A DNA stretch of 64,000 bases from Fen-671 sp963794745 (GCA_963794745.1 CAWCEZ010000012.1:186001-250000); one strand, 5' to 3'. Counted from the first letter of the stretch, positions 1 to 8,985 are shown. The notes: a model not told the origin generated them from the letters alone. Program-made: numbers and translations.

Positions 1-2631
1 GGCCGGAGCGGTGGTGCTCCAGTCGGCAACGCAGCCGGCGTTGTCGCTGTTTGGGTAGACCTGGTCCCGGCATGGGTTGGTCGACTGCGAGTAGTAAACC
101 GTCACGCCGCTAGGCAGCGTCCCCACACTGGAGAACACAGGGGCAAATTGGCTTTCCCGCGGGACGTCTTTTTGGCCTTCGCTGACGCCGGTGTCGCCGA
201 CAAAAGGCAGGATGTCATAGATGACGGGGTCGTCGAGGGTGTCACTGCCGACGTTGGACCAAGTGAGCACATAAGTGCCGGTGCCGGCCCCGCCGCCGGA
301 GGCATCGCCGATCCCGAGCGCCCCCTTGGCCGCCGGGTCGAGGTCGCCTTGGACGGTCTTGGTGAGGCTAAACGCGGCCCCCGAGGGCTCGACGACAAGC
401 GTCGCGCTGGCCTGGCAGAAATCCTCCTGGGTCTGCCCGTCACCGGCCAGGTTCATCGGGTTGTACGACTCGAGGGTGGCAGGGCTCACCCCACCGGTGG
501 TCTGCGTGGGAGCTGTGCAGGCGGGGTCTATCTGCGTCGGGGCATAGCCGTACAGGAAGATCTGGTCGGTGTTGGCATAGGTGCCGAGCGTCGTGGGCGT
601 TACCAGCTCGAAGAAGTTCGTCGGCGGGCTAATTGTCCAATAGCCTGCGCTGAAATCGGTGCTCGGGATGGTGGCGCGGACCAGGTTGCGCCCGGTGCCT
701 TCATAGTCCTGGTCGTAAGCGACGCTGGCCGTCACTGCTACAGACGACGCCCCCGAAGCTTCAGTCAGTTGGAACAAGCCAGACGACGACGGGTTGCTCC
801 AGCTGAGCCCTGTCGGCAGCAGGTCGGCGAGCACGACGTTGTTGTTAAGGGAGCCCGAAAAGCTTATGGCGCCTTGAATATTGAGCACGGTCGTGCCGCT
901 TGGCCCGTTGCCGAGACCTCCGAAGCTCTTCGAAACCCCGAGCTGGGCCGTGGAGCTCAAGATGTACAAGTTGGCGCTCGCCGTAACCGGCACCAGGGGC
1001 GTGCCGCTCAGGAACGGCGTAGCTGTGGCAGTGTTCGCCAGGACGTCGGGGCTTGCCAGCGAACTGTCTGCGTAGCCCCACAAAGTGAGGCTCAAAGAAC
1101 TCCCGTTGAGGTAAGACGAAACGGGCAGGTTGATGTCGGCTACCGAGCTCACGTCCGCCCCGGGTACCGAATAAAACGCGGCGGTGTCACTGCTCAGCAC
1201 CGTCGCAGTAGCAGTGAGCGCCATCGTGGAATTGTCCACGAGCGTCGCCGTCGGGGCCCAACCGTTGACCACTGCATTGCCCGTACCCGGGCCAGACACC
1301 TCGATCACCGTCGTGTGGAAAGCGGGGTCCGTGCACGCGGGCGCCGTGGGGCTGTCGGACGAATAGGTGCCCCCGCTCACGTTGTCGAGGCAGGGGAGCG
1401 GGTCCACCACCTGGGTCTGGTAGGTGTGGGTGAGCGGGAAGCCGACGTCCACCCGGAAAGAGCCGGCGGCGGCGCCCACGGTATAGCTCGGCTTCGTGGC
1501 CGAAGCCACCCAATTTCCGGCATATGTCCCCTGGTACTGGTTCGACGGCAAGCTCGATATGGCGAGCGGGGCGAGTGAGGACTTCGAGATCGTCGGGTAA
1601 CCGGGGCTACCTGGTGCGTTCGGAGCCGTGTCGACGACGTCGATATCGGCCTCAGCGTGGGTGGAGGCAGATACCGGACCTGCCTCGGCATCGGGGCCTT
1701 CTCCCGAGAAGGTCGCTATGTTCCTAAGGGGCTGAGCGCCCAGTGCGGGGGCAGGGTCAGGCGTGGTCGCCACGATCTGGTAGCTGGTGGCGCCGGTCGA
1801 GCCTGACGCGCAGCCGGCCGGTGTCGAGGCGGCGCTCGGGAACGTCCAAGTCACGGTATTGGTACCCGAGTCGAACACACCGCCTGGCGGCGATGACGAC
1901 ACGTACGTGAGCCCGGATGGGAGCGGGTCGCTCAAGGTGCCGTCGGACATATAGAGGTTGCCCGTGCCGGAGGTGTTGCAATTTGCCGTGATGTCGTAGG
2001 TGACGTTGCCGCCCGAAAGGTAGACGCTGCCGCCGTCGTCGGTGAACTTTGTGATCACGGGCACCGGCGCCGAAGTCGCTTCCCCGCTCGCCGGCGTAGG
2101 TGCCGTCACGGTCGTGATGTTGCCGCCCGACAAGGTAGGCAGCAACGACCATGTCGTGCCGTTCGGTGTGGTGTTGTCGGGCGGGGTCACCTCGAGGCTG
2201 AGAGTCCCGCTGAAGCCGGACACGAAAAGGGAGTTGCTAAGCCCGAGCTCTAGGTTGTACCCACCACTGCCGTTGGAGACCACGCTTGGGCCGCTGACGA
2301 TCAAGTTGGCCGTCCCGCTGGCGCTCGCATAAGCCCATGCGCTCATGTCTGCCGGGACGGTGTTGGTGCCTGTCAACGGGACCGTGATGGTCGCTGCCGC
2401 GCCCCCTCCGCACGAGGTACCGGCAGTCCCTTCGCAGGAGACTGCGATCGTGTAGGTGGTGGGCGCACCCGATGGCTCGCCGGCCGGGCTGGCGGGCGAG
2501 ATCGTAATGAGCCCCGTCTCGCTGGTGGCGCTCACCGCCCCGACGCCGACGACCTGGAGCAGGCCAAGTACTAGGAGGCCCCCCAAGCCGATCGCGGCGG
2601 CACTTTGGGTAGAGCGGGTGGGTCGCCACAT
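1..2631 (-). CDS. Large DUF11/fimbrial-type surface protein, C-terminus beyond window
   Basis: This frame is open for 877 codons without a stop from the ATG at 2631 down to base 1, so the protein is incomplete. It starts MWRPTRSTQSAAAIGLGG and continues into a hydrophobic stretch ending near VSATS, a normal Sec signal peptide. The rest is Ser/Thr/Gly/Pro-rich, with repeated Ig-like modules of about 120-150 residues. Blocks such as FSLTKTVQGDLDP followed by YVLTWSNVG and DPVIYDILP are typical of DUF11 and isopeptide-forming fimbrial D2 domains, which build cell-wall adhesins. AGAGAGGCGGAAG upstream can serve as ribosome-binding site. A sorting signal or membrane anchor would lie outside the window. 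A 476-codon antisense frame (148-1578) is a composition artefact. Surface location is inferred from signal and repeats; the ligand is unknown. Confidence 0.8.
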   Translation of the reverse strand, partial: MWRPTRSTQSAAAIGLGGLLVLGLLQVVGVGAVSATSETGLITISPASPAGEPSGAPTTYTIAVSCEGTAGTSCGGGAAATITVPLTGTNTVPADMSAWAYASASGTANLIVSGPSVVSNGSGGYNLELGLSNSLFVSGFSGTLSLEVTPPDNTTPNGTTWSLLPTLSGGNITTVTAPTPASGEATSAPVPVITKFTDDGGSVYLSGGNVTYDITANCNTSGTGNLYMSDGTLSDPLPSGLTYVSSSPPGGVFDSGTNTVTWTFPSAASTPAGCASGSTGATSYQIVATTPDPAPALGAQPLRNIATFSGEGPDAEAGPVSASTHAEADIDVVDTAPNAPGSPGYPTISKSSLAPLAISSLPSNQYQGTYAGNWVASATKPSYTVGAAAGSFRVDVGFPLTHTYQTQVVDPLPCLDNVSGGTYSSDSPTAPACTDPAFHTTVIEVSGPGTGNAVVNGWAPTATLVDNSTMALTATATVLSSDTAAFYSVPGADVSSVADINLPVSSYLNGSSLSLTLWGYADSSLASPDVLANTATATPFLSGTPLVPVTASANLYILSSTAQLGVSKSFGGLGNGPSGTTVLNIQGAISFSGSLNNNVVLADLLPTGLSWSNPSSSGLFQLTEASGASSVAVTASVAYDQDYEGTGRNLVRATIPSTDFSAGYWTISPPTNFFELVTPTTLGTYANTDQIFLYGYAPTQIDPACTAPTQTTGGVSPATLESYNPMNLAGDGQTQEDFCQASATLVVEPSGAAFSLTKTVQGDLDPAAKGALGIGDASGGGAGTGTYVLTWSNVGSDTLDDPVIYDILPFVGDTGVSEGQKDVPRESQFAPVFSSVGTLPSGVTVYYSQSTNPCRDQVYPNSDNAGCVADWSTTAPA

Positions 2632-2880
2632 CGTTGGTACTTCCGCCTCTCTGGCCTCGGCCCGGTCGCGCTAGGCGCGACGCGATTAGGGCTCTGCGAG
2701 CTTGTGGTCAAAGTCGTTGCGTTGCCAAGGAGAAATGTCGGAAAACAACGAAGGCGACTTTAGGAAGTGGTCACCAGTCCAGGCGGGCTCAAGGACGGGG
2801 CGGCCGGTCCCGATATGGGCGAGCCGAGCCAAGGTGACCGATCGGGCACCGCCGACGCCTCGTCCGGTATGGCGCGAGCC

Positions 2881-4494
2881 CTACGGGAGCGTGTAGGCGA
2901 TCAGCTGGGGGTGGCCGCTTTTGCCGTGGCTCAACGCAGCCGGGCCTCCCGCGGGCACAAGCACCGTATTGCCGAAGACAGCTAGCGGTGCGTTGGCGGA
3001 CGTGGGTAGCTGATGGCGGTACACGATCTTGCCGGTTGAGCGGTTGAGAGCGATCAGCTCGCCGTTGTAGAGATCCGTGAGGATCAAGTCATTGGAAACA
3101 GTGGCCGCTCCGAGGGGCATCGAGGCAACCTTGGTGTCCCATTCGACCCGGCCGCTGGAGAGGTCGATCCCCTCGACCTCTCCGGTTGGGATGGCGCCCT
3201 TGTGGCTGTAGTCCGTCGGGCTGGTGGCGGTGGCGGCGGCGTCGACCGTAGCCACATATACGCTGCCGTCTCCCAAAGCGACGTTCGATAACACGCCTCC
3301 GATCGGCCCTGGCTCGAAGGTGTAAGGGAAAGTGATCTTGAGCTTGTGCGAAAGCGCCAGCCGTGAGTCGTTGTCGTGTCCGTTGTGCTTGCCGACAGCC
3401 GTCTTCCACAAAAGCGCCCCAGAACCCGCGTCCAGTGCGTATACATAGCCCATCTTGCCGGCGGTGATGATCACGGCGGCACCATTGATAGACGCCGAGA
3501 CTGGGGACGCCTGCAGGTCGTGGTCCATGTAATCGTCAGGCACGGCCTGGTGGTACCAGCGCAGCTTCCCGGTCGCAGCGTCCAGGTTCACCGCGCTATC
3601 CGTGTAAAGCTGGCGAGAGGGGTACTCGATCGCCTTTCCGATGGTCTGGTAAGGGTTCCCAGTACCGAACGTCACCGACCCGTCTTGGCTGACCAGCGGC
3701 GTCTCCCACGCGCCCCCTGAACCGAGGCCGAGCGCTTGCACGCCTCTGGACGGCTGGAGGACAGTGTTGAACTCCCACAACAGGTCGCCCGTTGCAGCAC
3801 TGACAGCCATCAGCACGCCGCCGCCGGGGCTCGACCCGTAGGAGCTGGCCAGGTAGACGCGTCCGTCGGCCACCTGCGGTTGAATGTCGAACGTCCCTTG
3901 GCCTTGGGCGAGAAGGTGAGCGTCCAACCAGCTCGGCTTGCCGGTCCCGGCCTTCAAGGCGAAGACCGACTTTGACGTGTCGCCGTACACCGTGCCATCG
4001 ACGACCGCCACACCATCAGGCCCCGGCCCAGCGGTCTCCGGAAGGTTCACTTGGTACTCCCACTTCAACCTCCCGGTCGCCAGCGCCAGCGCGTACACGT
4101 TGGCGTCCTGGTCCTGTATGTAGACCACACCGTCGCGTACCACCGGTGCGGCGGTCAGCGAGCCGGTCCCAAAGACGCCCGCCGCCGCCTTGCCCGTGAG
4201 CTTGAACGCCCAGGCCTCCCGCAGTTGCGCCACGTTCGCCGACGAGATCACCGAACCGGGCGCCTCTCTCGTGTTGGCCAGGTCGCCGTTCGGGTACGGC
4301 CACTGCCCCGATGGGCTCAATGCCTCCAAGGTCCTGGTGGCGGCCTGTGCGGCACTACTGCCTCGTCCGCTTGTGAAGGCGAGCAAGGCGACAGAGGCGA
4401 GCAGTGTTGCAGAGCTGAGAAAGGCGGCCGGGACGTACTTGCGCGCTCGGAGCCGCCGGGCGGGCTCACGGTAGCCGCGCAAAAGTGATATCAC
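2881..4494 (-). CDS. Exported PQQ-type beta-propeller (quinoprotein dehydrogenase-like) protein
   Basis: The protein has an Arg-rich n-region (YREPARRLRARKY), a hydrophobic core and an AQA cleavage site, so it is exported. The mature part has repeated propeller blades with the PQQ/BamB signature, for example VYALDAGSGALLWKTAVG and INLDAATG-like strands. The stretch GTGNPYQ...DAATGKLRWYHQ...DDYMDHD resembles quinoprotein alcohol dehydrogenases. Catalytic PQQ ligands could not be confirmed, so an enzymatic role is open and a scaffold role is possible. The frame is open further upstream to 4689, but that extension overlaps the RHH gene and is low complexity. I place the start at the GTG at 4494, or a TTG at 4482. 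The start lies inside a duplicated palindrome, so expression is probably controlled by the adjacent RHH repressor. Confidence 0.72.
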   Translation of the reverse strand: MISLLRGYREPARRLRARKYVPAAFLSSATLLASVALLAFTSGRGSSAAQAATRTLEALSPSGQWPYPNGDLANTREAPGSVISSANVAQLREAWAFKLTGKAAAGVFGTGSLTAAPVVRDGVVYIQDQDANVYALALATGRLKWEYQVNLPETAGPGPDGVAVVDGTVYGDTSKSVFALKAGTGKPSWLDAHLLAQGQGTFDIQPQVADGRVYLASSYGSSPGGGVLMAVSAATGDLLWEFNTVLQPSRGVQALGLGSGGAWETPLVSQDGSVTFGTGNPYQTIGKAIEYPSRQLYTDSAVNLDAATGKLRWYHQAVPDDYMDHDLQASPVSASINGAAVIITAGKMGYVYALDAGSGALLWKTAVGKHNGHDNDSRLALSHKLKITFPYTFEPGPIGGVLSNVALGDGSVYVATVDAAATATSPTDYSHKGAIPTGEVEGIDLSSGRVEWDTKVASMPLGAATVSNDLILTDLYNGELIALNRSTGKIVYRHQLPTSANAPLAVFGNTVLVPAGGPAALSHGKSGHPQLIAYTLP

Positions 4495-4515
4495 ATAAAT
4501 TGTGATATCACTTTT
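4481..4515. promoter_or_regulatory. Double palindromic operator, two GTGATATCAC cores
   Basis: Two 15-base arms, AAAAGTGATATCACA and TGTGATATCACTTTT, are perfect reverse complements separated by TAAAT. Each arm holds a self-palindromic GTGATATCAC core (4485-4494 and 4502-4511), with centres 17 bases apart. The right arm contains the stop codon of the RHH gene and the left arm the likely GTG start of the propeller gene. The same core occurs before the SPFH-RHH operon at 11289-11298. Binding by the RHH proteins is inferred from this co-occurrence. Confidence 0.7.
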
Positions 4516-4783
4516 GGTCGTCGATGTCAACGCCGGGGTCGGTGGAGGTCCGGGGGGGCCGGCCTCGGCGTGGCATCTTGCCCGTGCTAGCGGGGAGGCG
4601 TCCGGCGGCTTGGAGCGACCTTCGCAGAAGGAGCTCGATCTGCGCCGTCGTGCTGCGAAGTTCGTCCGCCGCCCAACGGGCGAGGGCATCGTAAACGGCC
4701 GGGTCGACGCGCAGGAGTAAGTTCTTGCGCCCTTTCGCGATGCTGGTCGCGGCCGGGCTCTCGTCGATGGAGGTAGCGGTCAT
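4508..4783 (-). CDS. Ribbon-helix-helix (Arc/CopG-type) regulator with AT-hook-like tail
   Basis: This 91-residue protein has a canonical RHH fold: strand KNLLLRVD, helix PAVYDALARWAADEL, helix STTAQIELLLRRSL (residues about 20-58). RHH dimers insert the paired strands into the DNA major groove. A basic tail follows with RRGRPPR, which resembles an AT-hook. It is clearly paralogous to the protein at 10091-10315: the strand and first helix are nearly identical. Its last codons, CAA AAG TGA, lie in the palindrome at 4481-4515. Upstream at about 4809-4818 a degenerate CTGATATCTA could permit autoregulation. The propeller gene follows 13 bases downstream on the same strand. I infer that it represses that gene and possibly itself. 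It has no recognisable toxin partner. Confidence 0.72.
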   Translation of the reverse strand: MTATSIDESPAATSIAKGRKNLLLRVDPAVYDALARWAADELRSTTAQIELLLRRSLQAAGRLPASTGKMPRRGRPPRTSTDPGVDIDDQK

Positions 4784-4849
4784 CTTGAACCCAGAGCCTA
4801 CCGGTATGTAGATATCAGGTTTCGGTGCCTGGCCGGGCCCGAGCGAGCT

Positions 4850-5491
4850 TCAGGTGCTCCGAGCTGACGCTAGGTACGCAGGGGTGTCCTGTCCCGGCCA
4901 TGTCCCGACGAGGACTGGGCCTTGCGGGATGCTCGCCTCGGCAGAGACGTCGATCACCCGGGGCACGCTGAGTTCAAGGTTGCCCGAGGTGATAATGGTC
5001 GTCGTCCCAACATTGCGGTACGTCACTGCGTTTACAGGGGCTACAGCGGAGCCGGGCCGGCCGTTACCGGTCACCTTCGTCGTTGCCTCGCGTCGCTCGG
5101 TCCCTCCATCGGTCACCACTTCGAGCTCGGCCTGGCTTCCTCCGGTCAGGATCGCCGTCGCAAGTGCCTGCCCGAAGGCTGGGTCCCCGCACCCGTCGTA
5201 GACCCACCGCTCGCCCAGGACGGAGTGTTGCATCGTGGTGATCAGGGCTGTCTCGGCGCCGACCAAGGCCGCGCCCCTGTAGGTCAAGGGGACTTGGGCC
5301 ACCTGACCGTCTGCGCTCCTTACGAGGAGGGTCTCAATGCCGACTTCACCCTCCGGGTCGTCGAAACGATAAGCGCCTGCCGGGCTGATCGTGCCCAGGT
5401 CGAGGCCGCCAGACCACGACTGGAGCGGTGCCCAGGCTGACACGATCTCCACTTTGGAGGGGGTTATTTCGGCTCTGTAGAGGAGTGCCAC
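4850..5491 (-). CDS. Maltokinase N-terminal cap-like domain protein
   Basis: This protein of about 213 residues carries the conserved block GEVGIETLLVRS...VPLTYRGAAL...MQHSVLGERWVYDGCGDP, followed by ALATAILTGG. That pattern is known from stand-alone proteins related to the N-terminal cap of actinobacterial maltokinases (Mak_N_cap). No kinase domain follows, so it is not maltokinase itself, and its own activity is unknown. The frame can be extended to a GTG at 5551, which would overlap the end of the hemerythrin gene by 22 bases. Homologues usually begin close to the motif ALLYRAEITPSKVEIV, so I prefer the GTG at 5491. It lies just downstream of the hemerythrin gene on the same strand and is probably cotranscribed. 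Confidence 0.65.
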   Translation of the reverse strand: MALLYRAEITPSKVEIVSAWAPLQSWSGGLDLGTISPAGAYRFDDPEGEVGIETLLVRSADGQVAQVPLTYRGAALVGAETALITTMQHSVLGERWVYDGCGDPAFGQALATAILTGGSQAELEVVTDGGTERREATTKVTGNGRPGSAVAPVNAVTYRNVGTTTIITSGNLELSVPRVIDVSAEASIPQGPVLVGTWPGQDTPAYLASARST

Positions 5492-5529
5492 GCGGGAGAT
5501 GTTAGAGCGTTGCTCCGGGTGGCCCAGTT

Positions 5530-6036
5530 TTAGAACGGCCAGTAGTCCCACGAGCCCAGGACCGGGCCTAGCACCTCTTCTTCGTAGGCGAGGTGCTCGA
5601 GCAGGTGGCGGGACAGTTCCTCCAGGGCGCCGACCAGCAGTGGCCGCACGGCGACATCGGTGGGAGCCCCGAGCTGGTTGGCTGCGGTTTCGACGGCGTC
5701 GAGCAGGTCTGAGACACGTCGATGGTCCGCTTCGAGCTTGTCCACAACTGCAGCCATGTCGGGGGCATACCGACGGACAGCAGGGAACAACGAGGCGTCT
5801 TCGTGACCGTGGTGACTGTGGACGAACCGGCAGTAATAAAGGCAGTTGACCCGCAACTGGAACAGTGGCCCGCGGGTTTGCAGAGCCTCGACTCGGGTTC
5901 GGACAACCTCCGCGGACGCCCCGTTGGCTACATCGCTTGCTAGTTCAAGGCACGCTTGAAGCTCGCCCCGGACCAGGCTGTGCACCCATTTCAGCTGCCC
6001 GAGCAGTACGTTGCCCGCTTCCTCGGTTGAAGCCAT
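5530..6036 (-). CDS. Hemerythrin HHE domain protein
   Basis: The 168-residue protein is all-helical with the metal ligands expected of the HHE cation-binding family: His near the N-terminus (KWVHSLVRGE), HSHHGHEDASLFP in the middle, then LEADHRRV and LLEHLAYEEEVL. In this family a di-iron centre binds O2, NO or reactive species. The actinobacterial members are soluble, and no signal or membrane segment is seen here. The ATG at 6036 is preceded by TAGCTT at 6044-6049 with 7 bases between and no Shine-Dalgarno sequence, so the mRNA may be leaderless. The cap-like gene follows downstream. Confidence 0.85.
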   Translation of the reverse strand: MASTEEAGNVLLGQLKWVHSLVRGELQACLELASDVANGASAEVVRTRVEALQTRGPLFQLRVNCLYYCRFVHSHHGHEDASLFPAVRRYAPDMAAVVDKLEADHRRVSDLLDAVETAANQLGAPTDVAVRPLLVGALEELSRHLLEHLAYEEEVLGPVLGSWDYWPF

Positions 6037-6043
6037 TGCGAAG

Positions 6044-6049
6044 AAGCTA
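6044..6049 (-). promoter_or_regulatory. Putative -10 element of a leaderless hemerythrin transcript
   Basis: On the minus strand TAGCTT is followed by 7 bases and the ATG at 6036. This matches the TAnnnT-N(5-7)-start pattern seen at several other genes here that lack a ribosome-binding site. Confidence 0.4.
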
Positions 6050-6139
6050 CCGGGCCGGAGAACCTAGTGCTGAGGGTGGCAGAGCTCTCTGAGGCGCTCG
6101 GCTTTACTGCAACGCTGGCTTGTCCGCAGCGCCCAATTA

Positions 6140-6319
6140 TTAGCGTATTGGGGTAATCCGCCAGCCTTCGTCGTGCAGCCAGCGGACCAGGGTCTGAGCG
6201 TCCGGGCGGTCGTAAGCGTCCGGTTCATCGGCACCGAACTGGCCCAGGTAATCGGCAATGACTGCCACCGGGTCACGCAGGGGGATGTTGGCAGGCTCGG
6301 TCGGCGGCTCGGTGCTCAT
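6140..6319 (-). CDS. Small hypothetical protein
   Basis: The 59-residue reading frame starts MSTEPPTEPANIPLRDP and ends WLHDEGWRITPIR. Its acidic, non-repetitive composition (ADYLGQFGADEPDAYDRPDA) looks like a small soluble protein, unlike the Arg-rich in-frame extension upstream to 6514, which I regard as non-coding. No signal peptide, Cys motif or membrane segment is present. There is no clear Shine-Dalgarno sequence. It sits on the same strand as the hemerythrin gene but about 100 bases upstream of it. I do not recognise the family. Confidence 0.45.
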   Translation of the reverse strand: MSTEPPTEPANIPLRDPVAVIADYLGQFGADEPDAYDRPDAQTLVRWLHDEGWRITPIR

Positions 6320-6574
6320 CGCGACCAACATAGTTCCCAGGGCGCCCATTTTCGCCCCCGAACAGGCTGAAAGAGCCACGAGGCGCAAGCAAATGACGAC
6401 ATTCGCCTTGGCCGCAGAGCGGTCCTTGTCGGTGGTCGCACCGCTTCTGCGGCGCGTGAGGCCAGCTGCTTGGCGCCAAAAATGCCGAAAGTCCGTGCCT
6501 ATTGACGAGGGCAAGGACTTTCGACTGGCGGCAGGGCGGCGGTTGCACCGCGGCCCGTGAAGGGCAATAGGCGC

Positions 6575-8095
6575 TTAGGTTGCCAAGACGAGTTGTCGAT
6601 AAGTGGCCGGCACGCTGGCCGGCACCGGGAGCCCCCCTGACGCGGTATAGGACGCCTTGACCTCGTAACTCCCGGGCGCCAGGTGCTCACTGTCGACGAC
6701 GGTCGCTTCCCCGCAGTTGACATAGGCGCTCGACGGGACGAGGGCGACCGTGCCCAGCACGAGACCGGTGCTGAGGTCCGTGAAGGTTATCGTCCCCGTG
6801 GCGCGGACGTCGGCGACCCGGTCGCACTCGCGCCCGGTGACTGTGAATGTACGGTCGGGGCCGACTGGGTTGGGCGTCCCGCTTACCTCGGTGAAGGTGG
6901 GTGCGCTGCAGTCGACGACGAGCGCGGGGCCCGCTACCTGGGCGCAGGGGTGAGGATCGCCAGTCACGAACCCGGCGGTGCCATTGTTTTGCAGGTCCCA
7001 GGCGAAGTACTCGGGCGACGCCAGTGACGCCGACTCGAACTCGTAAGTGCTGGGGACAAGGCGGAGGTACTGGATACTGGTTTGGTCAAAGGCCGGCCCG
7101 AAGATGTCCGGTCCCAACGTGAACGTGCCGGCTCCCAGGCCGGTTGCGTTCACTCTCGCCGGGAGGCCGTTCACGACCAAAGTGGTGGTGCCCTTCCCGG
7201 CAAGAAAAGTGCTGTCAGCGGAAGGGTAACTCACGAGCCCGGCCGCCCCGATGCCCCAATGGAAAGTAGCGACGATTGCGGCTCCTATTTGCATCGTGTA
7301 GCCATTGGCGGCCATCAGCCGGTAGTCGTGGACACTGGCGCTCGAACTCGTCTGCGCCTCGAGGCTGATCGCATCGATTAGGTACCCGTTTGTCGATAGC
7401 GAGCGAGCATCGAAGGCGAACGGGAACCCGACGAAGTTGACCGTGTGCCCGGACACAGTGGCGCTCGTCCCGCAGTGGTAGACGGTGGCGTTAGCGTTGG
7501 TGGCCAGGCCGAAACCACAGCGGCTCGCCAACGCGGAGCCAACCACCATCTCGACGGGCGGCTGCGGCATCCAGGTAAAGCTCTGCGTGCTTCCCGCAGC
7601 GACCACGAGGTTGCCGTAAAGGAGCGGGTCGACTCCGGTGGACAGGTCGCTCGCATCCAATGTTATTGGCAGGCCGGTGAGCTTAAGCGCGGAGGTACCC
7701 GCCCCCGATGCGGCTCCGTCGCAAGGAGCAGGAAGGCTCCACGTGCCCGTGGCGGTGACCGAAGGCTGGCAGTAGAAAGAGCCGCCCCCCGCGTTGAAAG
7801 TGGTCACGCCCTCGGGGAGGTCGACCGTGATAACCGAGGTTGTCGAAAGGGCGGTCGTGGTAACCCCGGCGATATTGATTGCGTCGGTGGAAAGCGCGGT
7901 GGCGTCGATTGTCATCGCGTGGAGCGGACCGGCGGAGGCCGGTGAGGCGCTGGCTAATGCCAGGCCGGCGGTCACGACAGAAACGGCAAAGACAGCCGTA
8001 CTGCGGGCGATAGCTCGTTGTCCCGGGCGATAAGCGGGAACAGCATGGCTCAGGACCGAGTTTTTGGCATTAGCGAACAAAGCAGCGGCGTTCAT
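6575..8095 (-). CDS. Secreted protein with C-terminal Ig-like domain
   Basis: The 506-residue protein begins with an n-region containing AYRPGQRAIARS, then a hydrophobic segment (TAVFAVSVVTAGLALASA) and an ASA cleavage site. The mature part is Ser/Thr/Ala-rich beta-type sequence with several Cys (FYCQPSV, LPAPCDGA, SRCGFG, VYHCGTS), which may form disulphides outside the cell. The last 100 residues (GTPNPVGPDRTFTVTG ... GTITFTDLSTG ... YEVKASYTASGGLP) look like a bacterial Ig-like repeat used in cell-surface proteins. GAAGGGGAAC lies 8 bases before the ATG. No LPXTG or membrane anchor is seen, so it is probably released or loosely attached. Function unknown. Confidence 0.65.
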   Translation of the reverse strand: MNAAALFANAKNSVLSHAVPAYRPGQRAIARSTAVFAVSVVTAGLALASASPASAGPLHAMTIDATALSTDAINIAGVTTTALSTTSVITVDLPEGVTTFNAGGGSFYCQPSVTATGTWSLPAPCDGAASGAGTSALKLTGLPITLDASDLSTGVDPLLYGNLVVAAGSTQSFTWMPQPPVEMVVGSALASRCGFGLATNANATVYHCGTSATVSGHTVNFVGFPFAFDARSLSTNGYLIDAISLEAQTSSSASVHDYRLMAANGYTMQIGAAIVATFHWGIGAAGLVSYPSADSTFLAGKGTTTLVVNGLPARVNATGLGAGTFTLGPDIFGPAFDQTSIQYLRLVPSTYEFESASLASPEYFAWDLQNNGTAGFVTGDPHPCAQVAGPALVVDCSAPTFTEVSGTPNPVGPDRTFTVTGRECDRVADVRATGTITFTDLSTGLVLGTVALVPSSAYVNCGEATVVDSEHLAPGSYEVKASYTASGGLPVPASVPATYRQLVLAT

Positions 8096-8273
8096 CTTGT
8101 TCCCCTTCTGGTCGGTGGGCCACGTTGGCCCGTTGACAATGTTCTGTCACACGTTTTCGCGGTACCTGCCATCAAGTTGTGATGGTCGCATGTGTTGACC
8201 AGAAATGTGTGGAAGGGGTGATTGCGGGGCCGCGGCGCGCAGTACCCACGCCGGCGAAGCGCCTGGCGCCCCG

Positions 8274-8279
8274 TATGCT
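8274..8279 (+). promoter_or_regulatory. Putative -10 element, leaderless yceH-like gene
   Basis: TATGCT is followed by six bases and the ATG at 8286, with no Shine-Dalgarno sequence between them. This suggests that the transcript starts at or next to the start codon. Confidence 0.4.
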
Positions 8280-8285
8280 CCATGC

Positions 8286-8975
8286 ATGAGGGAGTTGGAC
8301 GCAGTCGAGGCTCGCGTGATCGGGAGCCTGGCCGAGAAGCAGTTGACAACGCCCCAGCAGTACCCGCTGACCCTCAACGCCTTGGTCCTGGCGTGCAACC
8401 AATCCTCCAACCGCGACCCGGTGGTTGCCTACGGCGAAGGTCTCGTCGAGGTCGCTCTGTCGTCGCTCAAGGACGCCGGGCTGCTCCGCTATGTCCACCC
8501 GTCTCATGGGCGCTCGGTGACCAGGTACCGCCAGGTGGTCGACGAGCGCCTGGCCCTCGGCTCAAGGAGCCTTGCTTTGCTGGCGGTCCTGCTGCTCAGA
8601 GGCCCCCAGACGGTAGGGGAGCTCCGCATTCGTACCGAGCGGATGGCTGAGTTCACTGACCTCGGCGACGTGGAAGCTGAGCTGGAGCTGCTGAGCGGGC
8701 TTGCTGACCCGCTTGTCCGTCGCCTCCCGCGCCAGTCCGGTCACAAGGAAGAGCGTTGGGCGCAGCTTCTCACCGGCGAACCGCCGGTTTACGTCGGGCG
8801 TGCTGAGGCGCCCGAGGCCACCGCAGGGCCCAGGTCGGTCCCGGTCCGCGACGAAGTCGCATCGCTGCGCGATGAGCTAGATGTGCTGCGCGCCGAGGTG
8901 AGCGAGCTGCGAGGTGATCTCGCAGCGCTCAAGGCCGACGTAGGCGAACTACGGGCGGACTTGGGCGCAGGATAA
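8286..8975 (+). CDS. YceH-family (DUF480) protein
   Basis: The 229-residue protein starts MRELDAVEARVIGSLAEKQ and contains TTPQQYPLTLNALVLACNQ, SNRDPV, RVMRL-like winged-helix segments and GPQTVGELRIRTERM. This is the tandem winged-helix DUF480 pattern of E. coli YceH. It ends in a heptad-like coiled coil (EVASLRDELDVLRAEVSEL and onward), as in other family members, suggesting oligomerisation. The biochemical function of the family is not established; two winged-helix folds suggest nucleic-acid or protein binding. An in-frame extension upstream to 8205 has poor composition. The GNAT gene follows 10 bases downstream, so the two form an operon. Confidence 0.85.
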   Translation: MRELDAVEARVIGSLAEKQLTTPQQYPLTLNALVLACNQSSNRDPVVAYGEGLVEVALSSLKDAGLLRYVHPSHGRSVTRYRQVVDERLALGSRSLALLAVLLLRGPQTVGELRIRTERMAEFTDLGDVEAELELLSGLADPLVRRLPRQSGHKEERWAQLLTGEPPVYVGRAEAPEATAGPRSVPVRDEVASLRDELDVLRAEVSELRGDLAALKADVGELRADLGAG

Positions 8976-8985
8976 GTCTTGAGCG

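Noticed and set aside
148..1578. Open plus-strand frame of 476 codons
   Set aside because: It is antisense to the DUF11-type gene in the same codon register. The translation is Arg/Gly/Val-rich without family motifs, while the minus strand gives a signal peptide and DUF11 blocks.
2735..2896. Small plus-strand frame starting MSENNEGDFRKW
   Set aside because: AAGGAG is too close to the ATG, the frame ends inside the propeller gene's 3' end, and the C-terminal half is low complexity. I treat 2632-2880 as an intergenic promoter region.
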